Assembly (NCBI GenBank): GCA_030152145.1
Contig: JASLIL010000057.1
Location: 1-7,644 of the forward strand
Source of the DNA: Tissierellales bacterium
Lineage (GTDB): Bacteria; Bacillota; Clostridia; Tissierellales; JASKZW01
Direction of reading: 5' to 3'
DNA: 7,644 bases
In this document: positions 1-5,098 of the stretch, one piece after another
How the letters are laid out: every line of letters starts with the position of its first letter
How positions within the stretch are numbered: position 1 is the first letter of the stretch
Notes under the pieces: model-generated
Databases searched by the model: none
What the model saw: only the letters and a program-made list of their open reading frames with translations
Told to the model about the DNA's origin: nothing
Position numbers and translations under genes: made by a program

Positions 1-533
1 CAAAGGCAGTATCCTTTGACTATGGAAAATATAATATAAATAAGGAGTTTATAGTTGATGAAAACCGTGAAAAATCAACAATATATCCTATAAACCTAGT
101 TTGGAATCATGGATTCTACTACCTAATAGGCTATAATGTAAGAAAAGAAAGAATTGTAAACTATAGGGTTGATAGAATGAGAAATGTAGAGGTTCTTAAT
201 GAAGGTTTTAATAAATCAAAAGTTATTAAAAATATGGGCAGCCTAAGAGATTATATGCAAAGTTGTTTTAATATGTACCCTGGAGATGTTAGGTATGTTG
301 AGATAAAAATTCATAAAAGCTTATTAAATAGTATAATAGATAGGTTTGGTCTAGGAGTAGAAATAGAAGATTATGATGAAAATTACTTTATCTTAAAGGA
401 AAGAGTAGCTATTACAGATGGTTTTGTTAGATGGATTTTAAACTGGGGCAAGGATGCAGAAGTTCTCTACCCAGAAAGTTTAAGGGAGCGTATGAAGGAA
501 GAATTAGAGGGGCTTTGTAAACTATATAGATAG
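1..533 (+). CDS. WYL-domain transcriptional regulator, C-terminal part (5' truncated)
   Basis: The reading frame is open from base 3 of the window, so the start and the expected N-terminal helix-turn-helix domain lie upstream. The visible 176 residues begin inside a WYL domain: a strand pair around AVSFDYG, then YPINLVWNHGFYYLIGYN and a YRVDRM segment, which match the P..L...G.YYL.G and (F/Y)R.DR(I/M) signatures of the family. After this comes a WCX-like C-terminal extension (about 296-533) ending in a helix typical of these proteins. WYL regulators usually act as ligand-responsive DNA-binding regulators, but the ligand and targets cannot be read here. An internal ATG at 177 opens a shorter frame, but the WYL core continues upstream of it, so it is not the start. 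The phosphatase gene follows after 56 bases with no visible terminator, so the two may be co-transcribed. Confidence 0.85.
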   Translation, partial: KAVSFDYGKYNINKEFIVDENREKSTIYPINLVWNHGFYYLIGYNVRKERIVNYRVDRMRNVEVLNEGFNKSKVIKNMGSLRDYMQSCFNMYPGDVRYVEIKIHKSLLNSIIDRFGLGVEIEDYDENYFILKERVAITDGFVRWILNWGKDAEVLYPESLRERMKEELEGLCKLYR

Positions 534-589
534 GGTTTTGATCTTTGGGGTATTATATATATTGAAAATAAGCTAGGAGTGATATATAT

Positions 590-1132
590 ATGAAAATAGG
601 ACTAGTAAGACATTTTAAGGTAGATATAGAAAACCCAGGACCAGTAAACTCAGAGGAATACAGTCAGTGGATTAGAAACTATGATATAAGCCCAGTAATA
701 AAAAAGCCAGTGGACCTAAGGGGAATAGACTGGAATATATGTTACGCCAGCGACCTACCAAGAGCAAGGACTACAGCAGAAACAATTTACCAGGGAGATA
801 TAAGCTATACCAATCTTATAAGGGAAATAGACCTGGAACTAGCCAGAATAGTAGAAGGACAACAGGATGTAGTCGCTTGGTTTAATGAGGCTATGGCCTA
901 TTGGGCAGCTGATGATAAGACTCTAAAAGAAATTAAGTCTCACTCCCATAAAAGGGTAAATAAATTTCTGGACCTAGTGGAGCGAGAAGCAGATGATCAG
1001 GACAAGGTATTGGTAGTTTGTCATGGTATGATCATGACTGTTATAGAAGAGGAGCTAAGGAAAAGAGGCTTTGAAGGTGAAGAGATTATAGTTGCAGACA
1101 ATGGGGAACTATATCTATATGAAAGAGAATAG
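590..1132 (+). CDS. Histidine phosphatase family protein
   Basis: This is a 180-residue protein of the histidine phosphatase (phosphoglycerate mutase-like) superfamily. Seen directly: an N-terminal strand leading into the catalytic Arg7-His8 (LVRHF), the second phosphate-pocket motif SDLPRARTT at 54-62 with Arg58, a Glu-rich segment near 79-84 that could supply the acid, and the second catalytic His145 in VVCHG. The usual RHG triad reads RHF, so the Gly after the nucleophilic His is replaced; the rest of the active site is intact and activity is likely. The substrate is unknown. The length fits small cytoplasmic phosphatases such as the alpha-ribazole phosphatase (CobC) or broad-specificity types, but no cobalamin gene is nearby. 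The start is supported by AGGAG at 575-579, 10 bases upstream of the ATG. It lies between a WYL regulator and thiM; thiM has its own promoter and riboswitch, so a link to thiamin is not implied. Confidence 0.85.
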   Translation: MKIGLVRHFKVDIENPGPVNSEEYSQWIRNYDISPVIKKPVDLRGIDWNICYASDLPRARTTAETIYQGDISYTNLIREIDLELARIVEGQQDVVAWFNEAMAYWAADDKTLKEIKSHSHKRVNKFLDLVEREADDQDKVLVVCHGMIMTVIEEELRKRGFEGEEIIVADNGELYLYERE

Positions 1133-1143
1133 GGCCTTTTGAA

Positions 1144-1174
1144 TTGACAAATAGGAGAAATCCTATAGTATATT
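1144..1174 (+). promoter_or_regulatory. Candidate promoter for the thiM riboswitch transcript
   Basis: A perfect -35 hexamer TTGACA lies at 1144-1149, with a TATATT -10 at 1169-1174. The 19-base spacer is longer than ideal; the AT-rich run offers other weak -10 registers. Transcription would start near 1181, just upstream of the aptamer. The spacer contains the symmetric sequence ATAGGA-GAAA-TCCTAT (1151-1166). Confidence 0.6.
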
Positions 1175-1179
1175 ATATA

Positions 1180-1276
1180 TAAGTAAATATATGGGAGCTT
1201 GGAAAACTTGCTGAGAGGGATTTATTGAATCCGACCATTGACCTGATTTGGATAATGCCAACGTAGGGAGCCTTAG
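1180..1276 (+). ncRNA. TPP riboswitch aptamer (THI box)
   Basis: The core of the thiamin pyrophosphate aptamer is clear: GGGAGC (1193-1198), GCTGAGAGG (1210-1218), then ACCTGATTTGGATAATGCCA (1241-1260) followed by ACGTAGGGAG (1261-1270). These are the near-invariant CUGAGA and CCUGAU..GGAUAAUGCCA.CGUAGGGA elements that bind the pyrimidine and the pyrophosphate of TPP. A local hairpin (GGATT/AATCC, about 1218-1232) corresponds to the optional P3a arm. P2 can be drawn as AUGG (1191-1194) with CCAU (1235-1238). A normal P1 is hard to draw: the best candidate is UAAG (1180-1183) with CUUA (1272-1275). High TPP should fold the aptamer and allow the downstream terminator to form, lowering thiM expression. 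Confidence 0.95.
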
Positions 1277-1283
1277 AAATTTT

Positions 1284-1310
1284 GAGACATGCTGTTGGCA
1301 TGTCTCTTTT
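1284..1310 (+). terminator. TPP-controlled intrinsic terminator upstream of thiM
   Basis: A 9-bp perfect stem GAGACATGC (1284-1292) / GCATGTCTC (1298-1306) with loop TGTTG is followed at once by TTTT (1307-1310) and further A/T. It sits between the aptamer and the thiM ribosome binding site, as expected for an off-switch. The loop and 3' arm (1293-1301) can instead pair with aptamer bases 1255-1263, giving an antiterminator when TPP is absent. Confidence 0.88.
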
Positions 1311-1330
1311 ATATTTAAAGGGGGATTTTT

Positions 1331-2158
1331 ATGTATAAGGAAATTTTTGATAATGTAAAAAGTAGCAAGCCTTTGATTCACTGTGTAACCAATGATATAA
1401 CAAATAATGACTGTGCTAATATTATTTTAGCCATAGGTGGTTCACCAACTATGGATGATGACTATAAATCCATGGAGGAAACCAGCTCTATAGCCAATGC
1501 CCTGGTTTTAAATATGGGAACTAGACTTTTAGATGAACTGGTTGAGGCCATGATTTTATCTGGGAAAAAAGCTATGGAAAAATCTAGGCCTATAGTTTTG
1601 GATCCTGTAGCCTATGGAGCTTCAAGCCACAGAAGGGATGTAGCCAATAAGCTTTTAGATCTTTTGGATTTTACTGTTATAAAGGGAAATGCCTCTGAAA
1701 TAAAGGCTATGGCCAAGGGATCCAGTTCTGGAAAAGGCGTAGATGTAGATGAGGAAGATCAGATAAATAGGGAAAATTTAGAGGAAACTATAGAACTAGC
1801 CAAGGACCTGGCTAGAAGAAAGTCAACTATAGTTGTTATATCAGGTCCTATAGATATAGTAACAGATGGAGAAACTACATATACAGTAAGTAATGGTCAT
1901 GAGATAATGTCAAGAATAACAGGTTCTGGCTGTATGCTAAGCTGCCTTATAGCAACCTTTATAGGAGCTAATAAGGGTAGGGAGCTGGAGGCCACCTGTT
2001 TGGCTCTAGGAACTATGTCTGTAGCAGGGGAACTAGCCTATGAGAAAGTTTTAAGGGAGGAAGGGGGAAATAGTAGCTTTAGAAATTATTTAATAGACTA
2101 TGTCTATCTTATGGATTACGGAAAGTTAAAGAAAAGAATGAAGCTAGATAGGTATTAG
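1331..2158 (+). CDS. thiM: Hydroxyethylthiazole kinase
   Basis: ThiM phosphorylates 4-methyl-5-(2-hydroxyethyl)thiazole with ATP, salvaging the thiazole half of thiamin; it acts in the cytoplasm. The 275-residue length is normal for the family. Seen directly: HCVTNDITNNDCAN (17-30), the GGSPTM substrate loop (36-41), LDPVAYGAS (90-98), KGNASEI (118-124), GKGVD (134-138), and the anion-hole/catalytic segment ITGSGCMLS with Cys201, the usual active-site cysteine. The start ATG is preceded by GGGGG (1320-1324) at 6 bases. It is regulated by the TPP riboswitch directly upstream, which supports the assignment independently of homology. No thiE or thiD follows; a strong terminator closes the unit after this single gene, so other thiamin genes must lie elsewhere or be absent. 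Confidence 0.97.
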   Translation: MYKEIFDNVKSSKPLIHCVTNDITNNDCANIILAIGGSPTMDDDYKSMEETSSIANALVLNMGTRLLDELVEAMILSGKKAMEKSRPIVLDPVAYGASSHRRDVANKLLDLLDFTVIKGNASEIKAMAKGSSSGKGVDVDEEDQINRENLEETIELAKDLARRKSTIVVISGPIDIVTDGETTYTVSNGHEIMSRITGSGCMLSCLIATFIGANKGRELEATCLALGTMSVAGELAYEKVLREEGGNSSFRNYLIDYVYLMDYGKLKKRMKLDRY

Positions 2159-2200
2159 GGATTACTAGTCTAAGCCATGGCTTTATAGAGAGACGGGATA

Positions 2201-2237
2201 GATAAAAAAACTTAGGACAGGCCTAAGTTTTTTTATC
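2201..2237 (+). terminator. Strong intrinsic terminator after thiM (symmetric)
   Basis: A perfect 16-bp inverted repeat, GATAAAAAAACTTAGG (2201-2216) / CCTAAGTTTTTTTATC (2222-2237), has loop ACAGG. The U7 tract lies inside the 3' arm and an A7 tract inside the 5' arm, so it could terminate in both directions. It ends the thiM transcript. Confidence 0.93.
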
Positions 2238-2261
2238 ATATAAAGCAATTGGGAGTATAAT
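2233..2261 (+). promoter_or_regulatory. Possible promoter for the arginase-fold gene
   Basis: TTATCA (2233-2238, 4 of 6 to TTGACA) and a consensus TATAAT (2256-2261) are separated by 17 bases. The -35 overlaps the tail of the thiM terminator. The start would fall near 2268, inside the ribosome binding site AGGAGGG (2268-2274), leaving a leader of only about 12 bases, so the call is tentative. Confidence 0.4.
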
Positions 2262-2279
2262 ATAGCTAGGAGGGATAAG

Positions 2280-3017
2280 ATGTTAAAAGAAAGAATAAAT
2301 ATACTTAATTTTGATAATTGCTATCTTAGCCAGGACTACTATAGGTCTATAGACTATAACTGGATAGACCTTTCGGAGCTAGATGAAACACGGTGTTACT
2401 GCTCGGAAAAATCAGAGCTAAAGCTAGAAGATATTTTATCCAGCTACAGGAAGAACAAGGTAAGTTTTATTGGCAGTGGAGACTATCACTATGTAAGCTA
2501 TATCTTACTAAAGTTTATAGACCAGCCCTTCAGCCTACTTGTATTTGATAATCACACAGATATGCAGGAGTCGGTTTTTGGGCCAATCCTAAGCTGTGGT
2601 TCCTGGATCCTAGCAGCAGCTAAGAATATAAAAAATCTTAGAAACATAATTATTATAGGTGTAAACTCAGTTTATATTAAAAATATTAAGAATAAGAGGC
2701 ATGTCTACTTTTTTTCTAGGGAACTGGACAGCCAACCTCAAAAGATTATAAGTTATATAGATAGGATAATTAAAGATAGTAGCATATATATAAGTATAGA
2801 CAAGGACGTTTTAGCGAAGGGAGAGGTTTATACTAATTGGGATCAGGGGTTTATGGAGGAAAGGGAGTTGGAATATATACTTAAATTTCTTCTTAAAAAT
2901 AAGGATTTGGTTGGAATAGATATATGTGGAGAATACCATAAGGACAGTCCCCTGGCTACTAGGGTTAATAACGAAGCCAATAAAATGATACTGAATACGA
3001 TTTTTAGCAATATATAG
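2280..3017 (+). CDS. Compact arginase/ureohydrolase-fold protein, function unknown
   Basis: The 245-residue protein carries the binuclear-manganese signature of the arginase superfamily: GDYH with His70, DNHTD with Asp90, His92 and Asp94, and IDKD with Asp174 and Asp176. These match in order and number the six metal ligands of arginase (H, D-x-H-x-D, D-x-D). Around them are the expected hydrophobic strands (VSFIGSG, FSLLVFDNH, NIIIIGVNS, IYISIDKD, LVGIDICGEY). It is shorter than classical arginases or agmatinases (about 290-310 residues), and the spacing between ligand motifs is compressed. Family enzymes hydrolyse guanidino or formimidoyl compounds to urea or formamide; the substrate cannot be assigned here. 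The start is well supported by AGGAGGG (2268-2274), 5 bases before the ATG. The gene stands alone between a terminator and a separate small gene. Formimidoylglutamase is a possibility given ftcD 2 kb downstream, but this is only a guess. Confidence 0.75.
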   Translation: MLKERINILNFDNCYLSQDYYRSIDYNWIDLSELDETRCYCSEKSELKLEDILSSYRKNKVSFIGSGDYHYVSYILLKFIDQPFSLLVFDNHTDMQESVFGPILSCGSWILAAAKNIKNLRNIIIIGVNSVYIKNIKNKRHVYFFSRELDSQPQKIISYIDRIIKDSSIYISIDKDVLAKGEVYTNWDQGFMEERELEYILKFLLKNKDLVGIDICGEYHKDSPLATRVNNEANKMILNTIFSNI

Positions 3018-3150
3018 AATAATCTGACAAGTTAGTAGCTTTAAATTTCATTTTAGCTATAATTAGTCTCTGTATAGGCCTTAATAGCCTATATCTGCAG
3101 TTGGAAGAAGATTAAAATTCATTCTATTCCTATAAAAATAGACTTAAGTA

Positions 3151-3159
3151 TGTTATAAT
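3151..3159 (+). promoter_or_regulatory. Extended -10 promoter element upstream of the small membrane protein gene
   Basis: TGTTATAAT is a consensus extended -10 (TG-N-TATAAT at 3151-3159). No good -35 is seen 16-18 bases upstream, which is tolerable for this promoter class. The predicted start near 3166 gives a leader of about 70 bases. Confidence 0.5.
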
Positions 3160-3236
3160 TAAGGACCTAGAATAATTAATAATTTGAGGATTATTAGGAA
3201 TATAATTTAGCAAATGTTAAGGGGATGAGTAGGAGT

Positions 3237-3521
3237 ATGAGGATAAATAGCAGTCTATATTATGTAATTTTATCTTTATCCATAGTATTCTATATTTATA
3301 TGGTCTACAAGCTATCTTTTACAAGAAGTAAGTATAGTGGCTATATAGTACCTGGAGTGCTGGGAGGCTATGCTCTATGGCATTTGTTTAATCCAAAACT
3401 TACAACAGATATTGAAATATCGATCAGTAGAAGCTATGGGAAGGTTTTTTCCCTGCTTTCAATAATTGGATTTGGACTTGCAATAGGCTTGAGCTTTAGA
3501 AGAGAAAAACAGAGAACTTAA
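3237..3521 (+). CDS. Small three-helix membrane protein, unknown
   Basis: I do not recognise this 94-residue protein. It has three clear hydrophobic segments, at about 7-26 (YYVILSLSIVFYIYMVY), 36-51 (YIVPGVLGGYALWHLF) and 70-87 (FSLLSIIGFGLAIGLSF), separated by short charged loops, with a basic C-terminal tail (FRREKQRT). It is therefore probably an integral membrane protein with the C-terminus inside. An ATG at 3225 gives four more residues, but it directly touches the GGGG of the only nearby Shine-Dalgarno-like sequence (AAGGGGATGA, 3219-3228). The ATG at 3237 has more workable spacing, so I prefer it. An extended -10 upstream and a terminator directly after the stop make it a single-gene unit, which supports it being a real gene. 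Nothing in the context suggests a role. Confidence 0.65.
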   Translation: MRINSSLYYVILSLSIVFYIYMVYKLSFTRSKYSGYIVPGVLGGYALWHLFNPKLTTDIEISISRSYGKVFSLLSIIGFGLAIGLSFRREKQRT

Positions 3522-3528
3522 TATAAGC

Positions 3529-3560
3529 AATAGGGAGGCCCTAGGGTCTCCCTATTTTTA
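3529..3560 (+). terminator. Intrinsic terminator after the small membrane protein gene
   Basis: AATAGGGAG (3529-3537) pairs with CTCCCTATT (3548-3556). The stem extends inward through a G-U pair and CC/GG to a CTAG loop, and is followed by TTTTA. It begins only 7 bases after the stop codon. Confidence 0.9.
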
Positions 3561-3761
3561 AGAATATTTGTATAAAAAATAACGATGAAAAGATTATTAA
3601 AAACTATGGCCCTATAGACAAAGTTAATTGGATTTAAAAACAAATGGCTTAAACACTTGGGTAGATAAAAAGGTATAAGTTCAAAACTTTGTGGCTTCAA
3701 TGGTTATATTGGCCTATTTATAAGATTCAGAAAAAAGATTGTTATAAAAACAAAATAACTA
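3561..3761. other. Gene-free AT-rich stretch between terminator and gldA promoter
   Basis: About 200 bases with no supported gene, RNA family or repeat. Forward frames give only very short ORFs without ribosome binding sites. A 60-codon reverse frame (3518-3700) starts with TTG, lacks a Shine-Dalgarno sequence and runs through the terminator hairpin, so it is not counted. I see no conserved riboswitch core. Confidence 0.6.
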
Positions 3762-3791
3762 GTGACAAAGTATGACATTAGGTATTATAAT
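3759..3791 (+). promoter_or_regulatory. gldA promoter with overlapping imperfect dyad
   Basis: A -35 GTGACA (3762-3767, 5 of 6 to consensus) and a perfect -10 TATAAT (3786-3791) are 18 bases apart; transcription should start near 3798. CTAGTGACA (3759-3767) and TGACATTAG (3773-3781) form an imperfect inverted repeat (7 of 9) around AAGTA, covering the -35 and part of the spacer. It is a plausible operator. Confidence 0.65.
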
Positions 3792-3847
3792 AGGAGATAG
3801 AAAAAGTTGATAAAAAAATATCAAAGTTAAATAGGAGGATGATAGTA

Positions 3848-4936
3848 GTGGAAAGATTAATGAGAACACCTTCAAGATATGTTCAGGAGAAAGATGTACT
3901 TTTAAAGATGAAAGATCATGTGGAAATGCTGGGAGATTCCCTTTATATAGTGGCTAGTAGATCTGGTATGAGATCAACTAGAGCAAAAATAGAAGAAAGC
4001 TTTAAGGATTCTGAAATTAAATTGATATTTGAAGAGTTTAATGGTGAGTCTACTTGGAAGGAAATAGATAGGATTAGAGATCTAGTAAAGAAGAACAAGT
4101 CCAATCTAATAGTAGGTGTAGGTGGAGGAAAGACCATAGATACAGCTAAGGCTGTTGCCCACTTTGAGAAGCTACCTATAGTTGTAGTTCCAACAGTTGT
4201 AGCAACAGATGCACCCTGTACAGCCCTATCAGTAGTTTACACAGATGAGGGAGAGTTTTCCGACTATTTATTTTACCCTGTAAACCCAGATGTGGTTATA
4301 GTAGATACTGATGTAGTTGCAAAGGCACCAGTAAGGTTTTTGGTTTCTGGTATGGGAGATGCCCTGGCAACCTATTTTGAAGCCAGAGCTTGTAGGCAAA
4401 CTCTATCACCAACCCTAGCCTTTGGAGGCCATACAGAAGCAGGCTTTGCCCTATCAAAGCTTTGCTACGAAACCCTTCTAGAATATGGAGCCCAGGCCAA
4501 GCTAGCAGTAGAAAACCAAGTTGTAACAGAAGCGCTGGAAAAGGTTGTGGAAGCCAATACCTACCTAAGTGGAGTTGGAGCAGAAAATGGTGGCCTGGCA
4601 GCAGCTCATTCTATCTACAATGGCCTTACCATAGTTAAGGAGTGTGACCACAAGAGTCATGGAGAACTAGTGGCCTTTGGAACCTTGGTTCAACTGGTAA
4701 TGGAGGGAGCTAAGACAGAGGAGATAAAGGAAGTTTTAGGCTTCTGTAGACAGGTGGGACTACCAACTAGTCTGGAAGAAATAGGTTTAAGTAAGGACAA
4801 TAGTGAGGAAATAAAAAAGGCAGCAGAACTAGCCTGTCAAGAGGGAGAAAGCATCCACAATATGTTGGGTGGTGTAAGTCCAGAAAAAGTCTATAATGCT
4901 ATTATGGCAGCAGACGGAATATCTAAGATCTACTAG
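3848..4936 (+). CDS. gldA: Glycerol dehydrogenase (NAD+, iron-containing ADH family)
   Basis: GldA interconverts glycerol and dihydroxyacetone with NAD(H) in the cytoplasm, serving anaerobic glycerol oxidation. Seen directly: the NAD-binding GVGGGKTIDTAKAVAHF (90-106), the family signature TDAPCTALSVVYTDEGEF (120-137), MGDALATYFEARA with metal ligand Asp171, GLAAAHSIYNGLT with His254 and HKSHGELVAFGTLVQL with His271. These three are the zinc ligands of the family, and near-identical blocks occur in E. coli GldA. The 362-residue length is normal. I start it at GTG 3848, not ATG 3839: the strong AGGAGG (3833-3838) abuts 3839 with no spacing but lies 9 bases before 3848, and the resulting N-terminus (M)ERLMRTPSRYVQ lines up with the MDRIIQSPGKYIQ of E. 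coli GldA. It has its own promoter and terminator. No dihydroxyacetone kinase or glycerol transporter is visible alongside. Confidence 0.95.
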   Translation: MERLMRTPSRYVQEKDVLLKMKDHVEMLGDSLYIVASRSGMRSTRAKIEESFKDSEIKLIFEEFNGESTWKEIDRIRDLVKKNKSNLIVGVGGGKTIDTAKAVAHFEKLPIVVVPTVVATDAPCTALSVVYTDEGEFSDYLFYPVNPDVVIVDTDVVAKAPVRFLVSGMGDALATYFEARACRQTLSPTLAFGGHTEAGFALSKLCYETLLEYGAQAKLAVENQVVTEALEKVVEANTYLSGVGAENGGLAAAHSIYNGLTIVKECDHKSHGELVAFGTLVQLVMEGAKTEEIKEVLGFCRQVGLPTSLEEIGLSKDNSEEIKKAAELACQEGESIHNMLGGVSPEKVYNAIMAADGISKIY

Positions 4937-4942
4937 TCTAAG

Positions 4943-4976
4943 GGCATCTAAAACCTAGGTTTTAGGTGTCTTTTTT
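4943..4976 (+). terminator. Intrinsic terminator after gldA
   Basis: A 13-position stem including two G-U pairs, with arms GCATCTAAAACC (4944-4955) and GGTTTTAGGTGT (4958-4969) closed by G4943-C4970, is followed by T6 (4971-4976). It lies just after the gldA stop codon. Confidence 0.92.
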
Positions 4977-5033
4977 ATATAAGGTCTGTCTATATCCTAG
5001 AAATTGTCATAAGACTTTGCCGAAAGTACTGGC

Positions 5034-5067
5034 TCTTATAGTAATAAGACTATTTCTTTACTATAAT
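5034..5067 (+). promoter_or_regulatory. ftcD promoter region with symmetric candidate operator
   Basis: A consensus -10 TATAAT (5062-5067) would give a start near 5074. No good -35 is present at the expected place (TAGTAA at 5039-5044 matches 3 of 6). That place is covered by the perfect dyad TCTTAT-AGTA-ATAAGA (5034-5049). Another ATAAGA lies upstream at 5009-5014. The weak -35 and the dyad suggest regulator-dependent expression. Confidence 0.5.
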
Positions 5068-5098
5068 AGAAGCATAAAGACTTAAGGAGGTTTATTTA

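Noticed and set aside
1163..1381. Reverse-strand 72-codon open frame
   Set aside because: It runs antisense through the TPP aptamer, the terminator and the start of thiM; the overlap with a well-defined riboswitch explains the sequence.
2172..2183. Perfect palindrome AAGCCATGGCTT between thiM and its terminator
   Set aside because: Only 12 bases with no loop, no U run and no promoter nearby; likely chance.
3073..3093. Inverted repeat TATAGGC/GCCTATA downstream of the arginase-fold gene
   Set aside because: A 7-bp stem without a following U tract; too weak to call a terminator, and no clear operator context.
3518..3700. Reverse-strand 60-codon open frame
   Set aside because: TTG start without a ribosome binding site, ends within the forward terminator, and its translation resembles no family I know.
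3561..3838. Possible riboswitch (c-di-GMP or similar) upstream of gldA
   Set aside because: No conserved aptamer core could be matched, and the predicted promoter lies downstream of most of the interval.
3943..4137. Reverse-strand 64-codon open frame
   Set aside because: Shadow of gldA coding sequence, which is certain on the + strand.
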